Source: Marinobacter sp. LA51 | GTDB lineage: Bacteria; Pseudomonadota; Gammaproteobacteria; Pseudomonadales; Oleiphilaceae | Reading direction: 5' to 3' | DNA length: 64,000 nucleotides | Assembly (NCBI RefSeq): GCF_030297175.1 | Contig: NZ_AP028070.1 | Coordinates: 1-64,000 of the forward strand | Part shown: positions 37,589 through 50,232 of the stretch, one piece after another | Layout of the letters: each line of letters begins with the position of its first letter | How positions within the stretch are numbered: the first letter of the stretch is position 1 | Made by a program: the position numbers and the translations under genes | The notes under the pieces: generated by a model | What the model saw: only the letters and a program-made list of their open reading frames with translations | Databases searched by the model: none | What the model was told of the DNA's origin: nothing

Positions 37589-39670
37589 TTACCCGGCCGT
37601 GGGCAGCAGGGAAATGTCTGCCACGCGCAGGAACAGGTTACGCAGGCGGTTCAGCAGTGCCAGACGGTTGTTCCGGGTGGCGTCGTCTTCGGCCATCACC
37701 ATCACTTCATCGAAAAAGCTGTCCACCGGCTCGCGCAGGCTGGCCAGGGAGCGCAAGGCACTGGCGTAATCGCCCTGCTCGAACAGCGGCACGACCTTAC
37801 CGGCCTGTTGCTCGACCTGATCGGCCAGCTTCTGCTCGGCGGAATCCTGCAGCAGGCTGGTGTCGACAGTCTCACCAATCTGGTCGCCACCCTGTTTGGT
37901 CAGGATGTTGGACACCCGCTTGTTGGCGCTGGCCAGGGCCTGGGCTTCTGGCAGCTGGCGGAAGGCTTCTACCGCCTTGACCCGACGGTCAAAGTCCAGG
38001 GGCCGGGTCGGACGACGGGCGTGCACCGCCAGGTACACCTCGGCGCCAATGCCCAGCTCGTCGTAATGGGCCCGGAAGCGCTCAAGCATGTAATCCACCA
38101 CGGTGGAAGCCGTGTCCTGCTCGGTCAGCACAGTGAAGTTCTCAGCGGCCCACTCGCAGCAGGTCTGCAGATCCAGCGGCAGTTCCCGCTCAATGATGAT
38201 GCGCAGTACGCCCAAGGAAGCACGGCGCAGGGCGAACGGGTCGCGGGTACCGGAGGGCGGCTGGTTGATGCCGAACAGGCCCACCAGGGAGTCCAGACGA
38301 TCGGCGATGGCTACGGCACAACCGGTGGCGGTGGTGGGCAGGTCATCGCCGGCAAACCGGGGCATATACTGCTCGTTCAGAGCCTTGGCGACATCGTCGG
38401 CCTCGCCATCGTTGGTGGCGTAGTACTGGCCCATGATGCCTTGCAGATCGGTGAACTCAAGCACCATCTCGGTGACCAGATCAGTCTTGGCGAGCATGGC
38501 AGCGCGCTCGGCCAGAGTCGGATCGCTGTCGATAGCCTCGGCAATCTTGCTGGCCAGGGCCGCGACCCGAACCGACTTGTCGTAAATGCTGCCCAGTTTT
38601 TCCTGGAACACGATCGGTTTGAGCCGATCGATACGATCTTCCAGGCGGCTCTTGCGGTCGGTTTCGTAGAAGAAGGCGGCATCCGACAGACGCGGACGAA
38701 TCACCTTCTCGTTACCGGAAATCACCTGGGCCGGATCCTTGCTTTCGATGTTGGCCACGGTAATGAACAGCGGCAGCATGGCGCCATCCGCACCGACCAC
38801 GTGGAAGTACTTCTGGTGCTCTTTCATGGAGGAAATCAGGGCTTCCGCCGGAACCTTAAGGAAGCGGTCCTCGAACCGGCCCATCAATGGCACCGGCCAC
38901 TCGTTCAGGGCGGTGACTTCATCCAGCAGCTCCTCATCGATTACCGCCTTGCCGCCTGCCTCGGATTCGGCCAGCTCGGCGACACCGGCACGGATCTTGG
39001 ACCGGCGCTCGGCGAAATCGGCGAGTACGTAGCCTTCCTGCTTGAGCACCACCTCGTAGTCGCTGGGGGTGGGCACAATCAGTGTCTTCGGGCAGTGGAA
39101 GCGATGGCCCTGGGTTTTGTTGCCGGGCTTCAGGCCCATAATCGGGGTGTCGATGACCTTGTTGCCGAACAGCATGATCACCCAGTGGACCGGACGGACA
39201 AACTCGGTCCGGTGCGCGCCCCAGCGCATGCGCTTGGGAATAGGCAGCGCCGCCAATGACTGGTCGACGAGTTCTGGCAGCAAGTCCACTGTGGGCTTGC
39301 CCTGCTCCACGGTACGGTAGACCACCCAGGCACCTTTGTCGGTTTCCAGGGTGTCCAGCTGGTCCGGGGTGACCCCCAGGGAGGTGGCAAAGCCGGTCAG
39401 CGCCCGGGTCGGGTTGCCAGCGTCGTCAAAGGCGGCCTTGACCGCGGGGCCGCGTTTTTCAACCGGCTTGTCCGGCTGGGCATCGGCCAGGTTACGGATG
39501 CGAACCGCCAGGCGGCGGGGCGCGGCAAAGGCCTCGACCTTGCCAAAATCAATGCCGGCGTCTTCCAGACCCTTGGCAATGCCCTGGGTAAAGGCATCGG
39601 ACAGCGGTTTAAGTGCTTTCGGGGGCAGCTCTTCGGTGCCCAGTTCGACCAGAAAATCCTGTGTTGCCAT
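37589..39670 (-). CDS. glyS: Glycyl-tRNA synthetase beta subunit
   Basis: Large subunit of the alpha2beta2 bacterial glycyl-tRNA synthetase. It provides tRNA recognition, and the alpha subunit makes the adenylate. The 693-residue protein starts DFLVELGTEELPPKALKPL, the conserved GlyS N-terminus. It has the HD-like segment and a C-terminal anticodon-binding region (FFDEVMVMAEDDATRNNRLALLNRL, close to the family end). glyQ precedes it by 2 bases. Confidence 0.97.
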   Translation of the reverse strand: MATQDFLVELGTEELPPKALKPLSDAFTQGIAKGLEDAGIDFGKVEAFAAPRRLAVRIRNLADAQPDKPVEKRGPAVKAAFDDAGNPTRALTGFATSLGVTPDQLDTLETDKGAWVVYRTVEQGKPTVDLLPELVDQSLAALPIPKRMRWGAHRTEFVRPVHWVIMLFGNKVIDTPIMGLKPGNKTQGHRFHCPKTLIVPTPSDYEVVLKQEGYVLADFAERRSKIRAGVAELAESEAGGKAVIDEELLDEVTALNEWPVPLMGRFEDRFLKVPAEALISSMKEHQKYFHVVGADGAMLPLFITVANIESKDPAQVISGNEKVIRPRLSDAAFFYETDRKSRLEDRIDRLKPIVFQEKLGSIYDKSVRVAALASKIAEAIDSDPTLAERAAMLAKTDLVTEMVLEFTDLQGIMGQYYATNDGEADDVAKALNEQYMPRFAGDDLPTTATGCAVAIADRLDSLVGLFGINQPPSGTRDPFALRRASLGVLRIIIERELPLDLQTCCEWAAENFTVLTEQDTASTVVDYMLERFRAHYDELGIGAEVYLAVHARRPTRPLDFDRRVKAVEAFRQLPEAQALASANKRVSNILTKQGGDQIGETVDTSLLQDSAEQKLADQVEQQAGKVVPLFEQGDYASALRSLASLREPVDSFFDEVMVMAEDDATRNNRLALLNRLRNLFLRVADISLLPTAG

Positions 39671-39672
39671 GA

Positions 39673-40698
39673 TTACGCGTTCCCCTGTTCCTGCTGAGCC
39701 TTCTTCGCTTTTTTGCCTTTCTTGCCTTTGGCCTTGTCATCGGCGGCGTTGGCCGCGGCCAGTACTTCTTCGCGCAGAGCCTCGGGGGCCAGCGGGAAAC
39801 GAAGTTTACGGCGACTGTCGAAGTAAGCCTGTGCGACAGAACGTGCCAGGGTGCGAACTCGCAGGATGAAACGCTGGCGCTCGGTCACCGAGATGGCGTG
39901 CCGGGCGTCGAGCAGGTTGAAAGTGTGGGAAGCCTTGAGCACCTGCTCGTAGGCCGGCAGCGCCAGGCCGGCTTCGATCAGGCGGGCACTTTCGCGCTCG
40001 TGCACGTCGAAGCTGTGGAACAGGAACTCGGTGTCGGCGTGCTCGAAGTTGTAGGTCGACATTTCCACTTCCTGCTGGTGGAACACGTCGCCGTAGGTAA
40101 CAACGCCATCCGGACCTTCGGTCCAGACCAGATCGTAGACGCTGTCCACGCCCTGCAGGTACATGGCGATACGCTCAAGGCCGTAGGTCAGCTCGCCGGT
40201 GACCGGGAAGCATTCAATACCGCCAACCTGCTGGAAGTAGGTGAACTGAGTCACCTCCATGCCGTTCAGCCAGATTTCCCAGCCCAGGCCCCAGGCACCC
40301 AGGGTGGGCGATTCCCAGTTGTCTTCCACAAACCGGATGTCGTGTACCAGCGGATCCAGGCCCAGGGCCTTCAGGGAATCCAGATACAGTTCCTGAATGT
40401 TGTCCGGCGATGGCTTCAGGACCACCTGGAACTGATAATAATGCTGCAGGCGGTTCGGGTTCTCACCGTAACGGCCATCGGTCGGCCGACGGCTCGGCTG
40501 GACATACGCGGCGTTCCAGGTTTCCGGCCCAATGGCCCGCAGGAACGTCGCCGGGTGGAAGGTACCGGCACCCACTTCCATATCCAGTGGCTGGAGGACC
40601 ACACAGCCGTGCTGCGCCCAGAAATTCTGCAGAGCCAGAATCAAGCCCTGGAAGGTCTTGATGTCCGGAGTAGTTTGCTTGGTTGCCTTGTCTGTCAC
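39673..40698 (-). CDS. glyQ: Glycyl-tRNA synthetase alpha subunit
   Basis: Class II catalytic subunit of glycyl-tRNA synthetase. Conserved blocks are [59 protein letters not shown] and [17 protein letters not shown]. It starts with GTG and only a weak ribosome site. At 341 residues it exceeds the usual length (about 300-315) because of a Lys-rich C-terminal tail of roughly 30 residues ([19 protein letters not shown]). First gene of glyQ-glyS-gmhB. Confidence 0.97.
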   Translation of the reverse strand: MTDKATKQTTPDIKTFQGLILALQNFWAQHGCVVLQPLDMEVGAGTFHPATFLRAIGPETWNAAYVQPSRRPTDGRYGENPNRLQHYYQFQVVLKPSPDNIQELYLDSLKALGLDPLVHDIRFVEDNWESPTLGAWGLGWEIWLNGMEVTQFTYFQQVGGIECFPVTGELTYGLERIAMYLQGVDSVYDLVWTEGPDGVVTYGDVFHQQEVEMSTYNFEHADTEFLFHSFDVHERESARLIEAGLALPAYEQVLKASHTFNLLDARHAISVTERQRFILRVRTLARSVAQAYFDSRRKLRFPLAPEALREEVLAAANAADDKAKGKKGKKAKKAQQEQGNA

Positions 40699-40767
40699 GA
40701 CGTTTGCCTACTGATCGATCTGAATGTGGCGCCCCGAATTGGCCCGGGGCACTCTGAAAAAAAGCGC

Positions 40768-40773
40768 ATTATA
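40768..40773 (-). promoter_or_regulatory. Probable -10 box of the glyQ-glyS promoter
   Basis: Minus-strand GCGTATAATGCG contains a perfect TATAAT, about 70 bases before the glyQ start. The best -35 candidate is TTAGAA at 18 bases. It is the only sigma-70-like element I see in this gap. Confidence 0.5.
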
Positions 40774-40823
40774 CGCCTGCCAAAGCGGTATTTCTAAGTG
40801 CAGTTCACTGCCTTGATTTTGAA

Positions 40824-42227
40824 CTAGAAGAAAGTCAGTCCCACCTGGAACAGTTTCTCCACCTCACGGATCCGGGTTTTATCCACCAGGAACAGGATCA
40901 CGTGGTCATCTGGCTGAACCCGGAGGTGATCGTGGGCGATCAGGACCTCACTGCGGCGCACAATGGCACCGATGGTGGTGCCCTCGGGCAGATTGATCTC
41001 ATCCAGCCGCTTGCCGACTACCTTGGAGGAGCGGTGATCGCCATGGGCAATGGCCTCGATGGCTTCCGCCGCGCCCCGGCGCAGGGAGTGGACATTCACT
41101 ACGTCGCCGCGGCGAACGTGGGTCAGCAGGCTGCCGATGGTGGTTTGCTGGGGCGAGATCGCAACGTCGATGTCGCCGCCCTGGATCAGGTCGACATAAT
41201 CCGGGTTGTTGATCAGGGTCAGTACCTTCCGTGCACCCAGTCGCTTGGCCAGCAGTGAGGCCATGATGTTGGCTTCGTCATCGTTGGTGACCGCACAGAA
41301 CACGTCGGTGTTCTCAATGTTCTCTTCCAGCAGGATGTCCTTGTTGGCGGCGTTGCCCTCCAACACCACGGTCTTGCGCAGGTTTTCCGACAGCATCACG
41401 CAGCGCTCGTGGTTCCGCTCCAGCAGTTTGACCTGGTAACGGTTCTCCAGGGTATGCGCCAGGCGCTGGCCGATGTTGCCGCCGCCACAGATGAAAATAC
41501 GCTTGTAGTTCTTGACCAGGGGCTGGAGCTCACTCATCACCGACCGGATGTGGTCGGAGGCGGCGATGAAGAAGACCTCGTCACCGTCCTCGATCACCGT
41601 GTCGCCCTGGGGCATGATTGCCCGGTCCTTCCGGAAGATCGCGGCTACCCGGGTATCGATGCGCGGCATGTGGGTGCGCAGGTACGACAGCTCATGGCCG
41701 ACCAGTGGTCCGCCCTCCATGGCCCGGATGGCGACCAGCCGGGTCAGGCCCTTGGAAAATTCAAGCACCTGGAGTGCGCCCGGGTTCTCGATCAGCCGGG
41801 TAATGTGCTTGGTAACCAGGTGCTCCGGGCTGATCAGGACATCGATGGGAAAGCCGCGCAGGCTGTCCAGGTCTTTGGTGCGATCCTTCTGGTAGAACAG
41901 GTCCGACTTGGCCAGATAGGCACTGGCGCGCACCCGGCAGATGGTGGTCGGGGTCTTATAGAGCAGCTTGGCGACCTGGCACGCCACCATGTTGGTCTCG
42001 TCACTGCTGGTGACCGCAATCACCATGTCGGCGTCTTCGGCACCGGCCCGGCGTAGTGATGTCGGGTACGAGGCCTCACCCTGTACCGTCCGGATGTCCA
42101 GACGATCCTGCAGCTCGCGGAGCCGGGCCCCGTCGCTGTCGATGATGGTGATGTCGTTGGCTTCGTTGGCCAGGTTTTCCGCCAGTGTGCCACCTACCTG
42201 GCCGGCACCAAGAATCAGGATCTTCAT
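40824..42227 (-). CDS. trkA: Trk potassium uptake NAD-binding protein TrkA
   Basis: Peripheral membrane regulator of the Trk/Ktr potassium channel. The 467-residue protein has two tandem RCK units: Rossmann motif [15 protein letters not shown] (4-18) with TrkA-C at about 140-220, and a second Rossmann [17 protein letters not shown] (about 235) followed by a second TrkA-C. The start overlaps the rsmB stop by 4 bases (ATGA). Last gene of def-fmt-rsmB-trkA, the classical proteobacterial order. Confidence 0.96.
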   Translation of the reverse strand: MKILILGAGQVGGTLAENLANEANDITIIDSDGARLRELQDRLDIRTVQGEASYPTSLRRAGAEDADMVIAVTSSDETNMVACQVAKLLYKTPTTICRVRASAYLAKSDLFYQKDRTKDLDSLRGFPIDVLISPEHLVTKHITRLIENPGALQVLEFSKGLTRLVAIRAMEGGPLVGHELSYLRTHMPRIDTRVAAIFRKDRAIMPQGDTVIEDGDEVFFIAASDHIRSVMSELQPLVKNYKRIFICGGGNIGQRLAHTLENRYQVKLLERNHERCVMLSENLRKTVVLEGNAANKDILLEENIENTDVFCAVTNDDEANIMASLLAKRLGARKVLTLINNPDYVDLIQGGDIDVAISPQQTTIGSLLTHVRRGDVVNVHSLRRGAAEAIEAIAHGDHRSSKVVGKRLDEINLPEGTTIGAIVRRSEVLIAHDHLRVQPDDHVILFLVDKTRIREVEKLFQVGLTFF

Positions 42228-43525
42228 GCTTCGGGTTTCTCCAGTACGGCGTAGAAAAAGCCGTCATGGCTGTTCGGATCGGGGAGCAACTGACGCCCCG
42301 GGCCCATTTCCCGTCCCCACGAAACCTCGGGTTCCATAAGGCGGGCCGCTTCCTGCTGTTTGCGGAAGCGCTGGATTATACGGTGGTTCTCCTGGGGGAA
42401 GACGGAGCAGGTTGCGTACACCAGGCGACCACCGGGTTTGAGAATAGACCACATAGCCTCAAGCAGCCCAAGCTGAATGCTGGCCAGGGGCACGATGTCC
42501 GATTCCCGGCGCAGCAGCTTGATGTCCGGGTGGCGCCGGATAACACCGCTGGCACTGCAGGGCACGTCCAGCAGAATCCGGTCGAATGGCTCGCCATCCC
42601 ACCATTGATCGATATCGGCGGCGTCGGCCTGTTTCAGAGTGGCAGCCAGATCCAGGCGGTCAAGATTTTCCTGCACCCGCGGCAGCCGGGCCTCGGATTC
42701 ATCAATGGCCACCACCTCGGCCAGCTCGCTGCAGGCCTCGAGGATGGCGCAGGTCTTGCCACCCGGTGCGGCGCAGGCATCGAGTACCCGCTGCCCCGGA
42801 GCCAGGTCCAGTACCGTGGTGCACAGCTGGGCGGCCTCATCCTGGACACTGACCGCGCCATCGGCGAACCACGGCAGGCGGTCAACGGGCACCGGCTGCT
42901 GCAGCTGGATGCCGTTGGGCGCAAACCGCGTGGCCTCGGCGTCGATGCCGGCTTCGGCCAGCAGCGCAAGGTACTCGTCCCGGCTGAACCGGAGCGCATT
43001 AACACGTAAAGTCATCGGGGCCTGGGCATTGTTGGCGTCGGCGATGGCGTGCCAGTCCTCGGGCCAGTTGTGGCGAAGCTTTTCTACCATCCAGGCCGGA
43101 TGGCTGACCCGGCTGGCGTCGTTGCTCGGTTCCGGTGCCCCGGTCCGTTCGGCGGCGCGCAGTACGCCATTGACCAGTCCGGTCAGGTGCGGTTTGTCCA
43201 GGGCCCGGCAGGCCTCCACGGTTTCATTCAGCACGGCGTAGCTGGCCTGCTGGCTGAAACGCAACTGGAACAGGGCGATCAGCATCAGGTGGTGAACAAC
43301 CCGGTCGGAGGAACGCAGTGGTTTTTTCAGCCGGCCCTGGAGCTCGTCGTCGAGCCGGTGAAACCAGCGGCAACTGCCATAGCACAGCGCTTGCAGGGCG
43401 GGCCGTTCGCTCATCGGAAGACGCGCCAGGGCTGGCGGCAGGCATTGGGAAAGAGACTGACCGTTTTCCACCGCCAGCAGCACACTCGCTGCAATGGCCC
43501 GCAGGGGCTGGGGCTGATCGCTCAT
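42224..43525 (-). CDS. rsmB: 16S rRNA (cytosine-967-C5) methyltransferase RsmB
   Basis: SAM-dependent methyltransferase that modifies C967 of 16S rRNA. The 433-residue protein has an N-terminal NusB-like RNA-binding domain (about 5-140) and a Rossmann methyltransferase domain with motif [13 protein letters not shown], the PC dipeptide in [17 protein letters not shown], and the catalytic-cysteine motif [12 protein letters not shown]. The start has AGGAG in the end of fmt; only one base separates the two genes. Confidence 0.96.
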   Translation of the reverse strand: MSDQPQPLRAIAASVLLAVENGQSLSQCLPPALARLPMSERPALQALCYGSCRWFHRLDDELQGRLKKPLRSSDRVVHHLMLIALFQLRFSQQASYAVLNETVEACRALDKPHLTGLVNGVLRAAERTGAPEPSNDASRVSHPAWMVEKLRHNWPEDWHAIADANNAQAPMTLRVNALRFSRDEYLALLAEAGIDAEATRFAPNGIQLQQPVPVDRLPWFADGAVSVQDEAAQLCTTVLDLAPGQRVLDACAAPGGKTCAILEACSELAEVVAIDESEARLPRVQENLDRLDLAATLKQADAADIDQWWDGEPFDRILLDVPCSASGVIRRHPDIKLLRRESDIVPLASIQLGLLEAMWSILKPGGRLVYATCSVFPQENHRIIQRFRKQQEAARLMEPEVSWGREMGPGRQLLPDPNSHDGFFYAVLEKPEA

Positions 43526-43526
43526 G

Positions 43527-44462
43527 TCAGTGCAGCTCCTGGCCGGGCAACAGCAGCTGTTTGCCGCCGTTAATCAGGTCGTTCACGCTCTGGGCCCTTG
43601 AGCCTGGCAGCTGCACCCGTGAAATCCGCAGGGTGCCGTTACCACAGGCAACGTCGATGCCTTCACGCTCCCGGCGCAGTACCGTACCCGCCGGCTGCTG
43701 GCTGTCTTCGTCCAGCACGGTGGCGGCGTGGATGCGGATGCGCTGGGTATCCAGATCGGTGTAGGTGCCGGGCCAGGGATTGAAGGCGCGAACCAGGCGT
43801 TCAATGTCAGCGGCATTTCGGGTCCAGTCGATGTGGCCTTCGTCTTTCACCAGTTTGTGGGCGTAGCAGGCAAAGTCGTCATTCTGGGCTTCACCGGTCA
43901 ATTCGCCCTTCTCCAGCAGTCGCAGGGCTTCGACAATGGCCTCTCCCCCCTGGTCGGCCAGGCGGTCGTGCAAGCTGCCGCCGGTATCGCTGGCATCGAT
44001 GGCGGTCATCGTTTTCAGCAGCATGGCACCGGTATCCAGGCCTGCGTCCATCTGCATGATGGTAATGCCGGTTTCCCGATCGCCGGCGGCCAGGGCGCGA
44101 TGGATCGGCGCGGCACCGCGCCAGCGCGGCAGCAGAGAGGCATGAATGTTAAGGCAGCCGTGGGTGGGAATGTCGAGCACTGCTTTAGGCAGGATCAGGC
44201 CATAGGCGGCCACAATCATCACGTCCGGCTTGAGGTCGGCCAGCTCTTGTTGAGCTGCCTCGGACTTCAGGTTCTCCGGCTGGAACACCGGGACGTCGGC
44301 GTCCAGGGCCACCTGTTTGACCGGGCTGGGCATCAGCTTGCGGCCACGACCGGCGGGGCGGTCCGGCTGGGAATAAACGCCGACAACGGTGTGATGGGTG
44401 CCCAGCAAGGCTTTCAGGGCGGTGGCAGCAAAATCGGGGGTGCCGGCAAAAACAAGTCGCAC
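43527..44462 (-). CDS. fmt: Methionyl-tRNA formyltransferase
   Basis: Adds a formyl group from 10-formyl-THF to the initiator Met-tRNA. The 311-residue protein has the N-terminal formyltransferase domain with FAGTPDFAATALKAL and the catalytic segment NIHASLLPRWRGAAPIHRAL, the conserved Asp in the following MQMDAGLDTGAML stretch, and a C-terminal OB-like domain. It starts with GTG without a strong ribosome site. def lies about 95 bases upstream, with a hairpin between. Confidence 0.96.
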   Translation of the reverse strand: MRLVFAGTPDFAATALKALLGTHHTVVGVYSQPDRPAGRGRKLMPSPVKQVALDADVPVFQPENLKSEAAQQELADLKPDVMIVAAYGLILPKAVLDIPTHGCLNIHASLLPRWRGAAPIHRALAAGDRETGITIMQMDAGLDTGAMLLKTMTAIDASDTGGSLHDRLADQGGEAIVEALRLLEKGELTGEAQNDDFACYAHKLVKDEGHIDWTRNAADIERLVRAFNPWPGTYTDLDTQRIRIHAATVLDEDSQQPAGTVLRREREGIDVACGNGTLRISRVQLPGSRAQSVNDLINGGKQLLLPGQELH

Positions 44463-44492
44463 GGTGCTGAAGTCTCTGTCTCGTTGAATACG

Positions 44493-44516
44493 AAAAGACC
44501 GGGTCGTAACCCGGTC
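44493..44516 (-). terminator. Hairpin between def and fmt, possible weak terminator
   Basis: An 8-bp perfect stem GACCGGGT/ACCCGGTC with a 4-base loop is followed on the minus strand by four T residues. The T run is short, so it may only reduce read-through from def into fmt. Confidence 0.5.
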
Positions 44517-44557
44517 CGAGGTCTGTAGTCCTGCAAGAACGGCGAACCGTTTGCCAG

Positions 44558-45061
44558 TCAGGCGCTCTGTTTATGCAGTTTTTCCAGCTTCTTGCGAATC
44601 CGGTTGCGCTTCAGGGAACTGAGATAATCGACGAACAGCTTGCCGTTCAGGTGGTCCATCTCATGCTGGATGCAGACCGCCAGCAGACCCCGCGCTTCGA
44701 GTTCGTAGGGCTTGCCGTCCCGGTCGGTGGCTCGGATTATGACGTGTTCGATACGGCTGACGTCTTCGTAGAAGCCGGGTACCGACAGGCAGCCTTCCTG
44801 CATGTCCTCAAGGTCGCCATCAAGCACTTCAACCGACGGGTTGATGAACACCCGGGGCTCGCTCTTGTCTTCGGACAGATCCATCACGATGATCTGCTTG
44901 TGCACGTTGACCTGAGTCGCCGCCAGGCCTATGCCGGGCGCATCGTACATGGTCTCGAACATGTCGTCGATCAGCGTACGGATGTCGTCTGTGACCTCGT
45001 CCACCGGCTTGGCAATGGTGCGCAGGCGGGGATCCGGGTATTCGAGAATATCTAGTATCAT
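44558..45061 (-). CDS. def: Peptide deformylase
   Basis: Iron/zinc hydrolase that removes the N-formyl group from new proteins. The 167-residue protein has all three family motifs: GIGLAATQ (43-50), EGCLSVPG (89-96, metal ligand Cys91) and QHEMDHLNG (132-140, His133 and His137). Length and start ([13 protein letters not shown]) are standard. First gene of the def-fmt-rsmB-trkA group, divergent from the LysM gene. Confidence 0.97.
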   Translation of the reverse strand: MILDILEYPDPRLRTIAKPVDEVTDDIRTLIDDMFETMYDAPGIGLAATQVNVHKQIIVMDLSEDKSEPRVFINPSVEVLDGDLEDMQEGCLSVPGFYEDVSRIEHVIIRATDRDGKPYELEARGLLAVCIQHEMDHLNGKLFVDYLSSLKRNRIRKKLEKLHKQSA

Positions 45062-45526
45062 GTCGCTCGTGTTTAAACCTGTCTGACTGTGTTCAGTGTT
45101 GGCGCTACTGTCCCTTTTACCTGGTCTACGTAGTCCTCTTACCTAGTCTACGTAGTCGTCGCAGATTCGGGTGTGTAACTTTCTGAAAGCAAGTGCAACT
45201 GATCGCTAAAATGCGACAGCGTACTGCGTAAAAAATCACCCGTTACCTAATATAATCGGGATGCAACCGCAGGATTCAACGGTTGCCGGCCGCGCTAACG
45301 CGATACTGCTATTATCCAATAATTCGTCGATTGATTACAAACTGATCAGTTAATAGCTAAAATCTTTCAATGTCCGGGTAGAATTTACTGGAAGAACAAA
45401 AGATAACATCACAAATTCCGGGACTTCTTCTATAGTATCAGGAATAACAACGTAATAAGCTGCAAGCAACAGGCTGCATCCCAACAGAATGCAAAGACTC
45501 AAGGCACGCGATCAAGGACTTACACA
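45062..45526. other. 465-bp divergent intergenic region, AT-richer, with repeats
   Basis: No coding frame is seen. Contents are a 22-bp tandem repeat (45117-45160), a perfect TATAAT at 45251-45256 with no clear -35, an inverted repeat GCAACCG/CGGTTGC (45263-45286, 10-base loop) and a 12-bp palindrome AACTGATCAGTT (45340-45351). The part after about 45180 is clearly richer in A+T than the genes around it. It should hold the promoters of def (minus) and the LysM gene (plus). Confidence 0.6.
45117..45160. repeat. Tandem duplication of a 22-bp unit
   Basis: Two adjacent 22-base copies differ at two positions. Each contains GTCTACGTAGTC, with the 8-bp palindrome CTACGTAG. They lie 56 bases upstream of the def start. 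Confidence 0.8.
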
Positions 45527-46543
45527 ATGAGGAAACTGCTGTACGCTCTGGCAGCATTTACGCTGCTGTTCACCTCCTGGGCCCACGCTGCACCGGAGCT
45601 GAGGTCCGATCATCCCGAGCGCTACACTGTCGTGAAGGGTGATACGCTGTGGGATATTTCAGGCCGATTTCTGAACAACCCCTGGTACTGGCCCGAGATC
45701 TGGCACGTTAATCCTCAGGTCAAGAACCCGCACCTGATTTACCCGGGTGATCGCTTGGCCCTGGTGTACATCGATGGCAAACCGCGGGTAACCAAGGTCG
45801 CCTCCAGCGATGTTGTCAAACTGTCACCGCAGATTCGCTCCGAAGCCATTGATACGCCGATCCCGGCCATTCCGCTTGACGCCATCAGCAGCTTCCTGAC
45901 CGACACCCGTATCGTGAGCCCGGCCGAACTGAACGGCGCACCCTACGTGCTGGAAGGCGAAGACGGCCGCATCATTACCGGTGCCGGCGATCGTGTTTAT
46001 GCCCGTGGCGACAAGCCTGCCGACAAGGTCGGGATCTTCCGTCGCACCAAGGAATTTGTAGATCCGGAGTCTGGGGAATTCCTGGGCCTGGAAGCACGCA
46101 GCATTGGTGCGGGTAACGTTACCGCCGAAAACGGCGACGTGCTGACTCTGCGCCTGACCAAGTCCAATCAGGAAATCCGCATTGGCGACCGTCTGCTGAC
46201 CAGCGTTAATCGCCCGATCTCCACCAGTTTCGTACCCAGCGCGCCGGATCAGGACGTGGATGGCCAGATGATCGCCGTGGATGGCGGTGTCAGCCAGATC
46301 GGACAGTTCGACGTGGTCACCATCAACCGTGGTGAGCGTGATGGTCTGGAGCCGGGCAATGTCATGTCGGTTCTGAAGAGTGGCAACATGGTTCGGGACC
46401 CGGTCACCGGGGAAACCATTGAACTGCCATCCGAGCGTGCCGGTCTGATGATGATCTTCCAGGCCTACGAGAAGATGAGTTACGGCCTGGTGCTGCAGGC
46501 TACCCGCCCGCTGTCGGTGGGTGACAAGGTAACCAACCCCTGA
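45527..46543 (+). CDS. Exported LysM-domain protein
   Basis: A 338-residue protein with a signal peptide (MRKLLYALAAFTLLFTSWAHA, likely cut after AHA) and one LysM domain (about 32-80: YTVVKGDTLWDISGRFLNNPWYWPEIWHVNP) that should bind peptidoglycan in the periplasm. The rest is a beta-rich region of unknown role. A LysM protein at this place, divergent from def and followed by dprA, is a long-conserved pseudomonad arrangement. A terminator follows. Confidence 0.92.
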   Translation: MRKLLYALAAFTLLFTSWAHAAPELRSDHPERYTVVKGDTLWDISGRFLNNPWYWPEIWHVNPQVKNPHLIYPGDRLALVYIDGKPRVTKVASSDVVKLSPQIRSEAIDTPIPAIPLDAISSFLTDTRIVSPAELNGAPYVLEGEDGRIITGAGDRVYARGDKPADKVGIFRRTKEFVDPESGEFLGLEARSIGAGNVTAENGDVLTLRLTKSNQEIRIGDRLLTSVNRPISTSFVPSAPDQDVDGQMIAVDGGVSQIGQFDVVTINRGERDGLEPGNVMSVLKSGNMVRDPVTGETIELPSERAGLMMIFQAYEKMSYGLVLQATRPLSVGDKVTNP

Positions 46544-46565
46544 AACACTGGGGTTAAAGAATACG

Positions 46566-46592
46566 GCCGGGCCAGGATGGCCCGGCTTTTTT
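46566..46592 (+). terminator. Rho-independent terminator after the LysM gene
   Basis: GCCGGGCC pairs with GGCCCGGC around a 5-base loop, followed by six T residues. dprA starts 20 bases later. Confidence 0.88.
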
Positions 46593-46611
46593 CGTTTACA
46601 AGGATGACAAA

Positions 46612-47805
46612 GTGACCGATCAACCCTTCCCTGACACCCGGGCTTCGGGTGCGTCCGGCTGCAACACGGCCGAATGGCTGCTGCTGAGCTGCTTGCCCAA
46701 GTTCGGCCGGCCTCTGCGCCGTGACCTCAGCACTGCTTACCCCAATCTCACCGACGTACTGGCCCTGAACCCTGCGACCCTGAAGGCCCTCGGCCTGCCT
46801 GTGGAAACCACTGCCGCGATCCAGGCCTGGCAGAGCGGTGATCGCCAGCACCCGATAGTTGCGAAAGTAATGACCATCCGCCAGGACTGCGAACGCCTGG
46901 GCATTGGCGTGATTGCCTGGTCCGACCCGTTGTTTCCTGACCCCCTGCGCCATATCCACGACGCGCCGCTGGTGCTCTACACCCAGGGCGAGCCGAGCCT
47001 GCTTGGCCAGGACCAGATCGGCGTGGTTGGCAGCCGCCATGCCACCCGGGCCGGGCTGGATCATGCCCGCACCTTTGCCGCGGAACTCAGCCGCCGCAAT
47101 CTGGTGATCACCAGCGGTTTGGCGCTGGGGGTTGATGGCGCGGCCCACGCCGGGGCGCTGGATGCCGGCGCGCCCACCGTGGCGGTGATCGGCTGTGGCC
47201 TCGACCGGGTCTACCCGAGCCAGCATCGACGGCTGGCAGCGCGAGTGATTAATCACGGCCTGATGGTGTCGGAGTACCCGCCCGGAACTCCGGCCCGGGC
47301 TGCCCATTTTCCCCAGCGTAACCGCATCATCAGTGGCCTGAGCCGGGGCATCCTGGTGGTCGAGGCGGGTTTGAAAAGCGGCTCGTTGATCACCGCTCGA
47401 TTGGCGCTGGAGCAGGGTCGGGAAGTGTTCGCGATCCCCGGTTCAGTACACAGTCCGGTTGCCCGTGGCTGCCATCACTTGATCAAGCAGGGCGCCCGGT
47501 TGGTGGAAACCGTCGATGACATCCTGGAGGAACTGGGTACCTGGTGGTCGTTTCAGGGTGAGTGCAGCGGGGACAGCAGCCCGAGCGATGTCCTGACCAC
47601 GGCCGTGCCTGAAGCAAAACCGGGTGCCGGTCTGGCCAGTCGGGAAATCGCGGTGTTTGAGGCTTTAGGGTATGATCCGCAGTCAACCGATGCACTGAGT
47701 TCAGCGACGGGTCTGCCCGCCGATCAGCTCATGCAGGCCCTGCTGCTACTGGAGTTGCAGGGGCTGGTGGGCTCGGCTCCGGGCGGCTTCCTGCGCATTG
47801 CCTGA
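46612..47805 (+). CDS. dprA: DNA-processing protein DprA (Smf)
   Basis: Single-strand DNA-binding protein that loads RecA on DNA entering during natural transformation. The 397-residue protein has an N-terminal SAM-like region, the Rossmann-like core with IGVVGSRHATRAGLDHA (about 137) and the nucleotide-like loop SGLALGVDGAAHAGAL, PQRNRIISGLS, and a C-terminal winged-helix domain (STDALSSATGLPADQLMQALLLLELQG). It starts with GTG after AAGGA. An ATG a few bases upstream reads into a stop at once and is rejected. Confidence 0.96.
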   Translation: MTDQPFPDTRASGASGCNTAEWLLLSCLPKFGRPLRRDLSTAYPNLTDVLALNPATLKALGLPVETTAAIQAWQSGDRQHPIVAKVMTIRQDCERLGIGVIAWSDPLFPDPLRHIHDAPLVLYTQGEPSLLGQDQIGVVGSRHATRAGLDHARTFAAELSRRNLVITSGLALGVDGAAHAGALDAGAPTVAVIGCGLDRVYPSQHRRLAARVINHGLMVSEYPPGTPARAAHFPQRNRIISGLSRGILVVEAGLKSGSLITARLALEQGREVFAIPGSVHSPVARGCHHLIKQGARLVETVDDILEELGTWWSFQGECSGDSSPSDVLTTAVPEAKPGAGLASREIAVFEALGYDPQSTDALSSATGLPADQLMQALLLLELQGLVGSAPGGFLRIA

Positions 47806-47850
47806 ACCCAGTGCCAGAATCACTTTCGATTTCAGCTGACGAAGATCAAC

Positions 47851-50178
<2,328 letters not shown>

Positions 50179-50232
50179 GCCTGCGGCCGGGTTTTGGGCT
50201 AGGCTCAAGGTCATCTTCCTAAAGGGGTTTCA

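Noticed and set aside
38790..38810. CCACGTGG core inside glyS
   Set aside because: Flanking bases do not extend the palindrome to GTTCCACGTGGAAC; not a parS site.
37274..39259. Long plus-strand open frame of 661 codons opposite glyS
   Set aside because: Antisense shadow of glyS, with composition typical of reversed GC-rich coding sequence.
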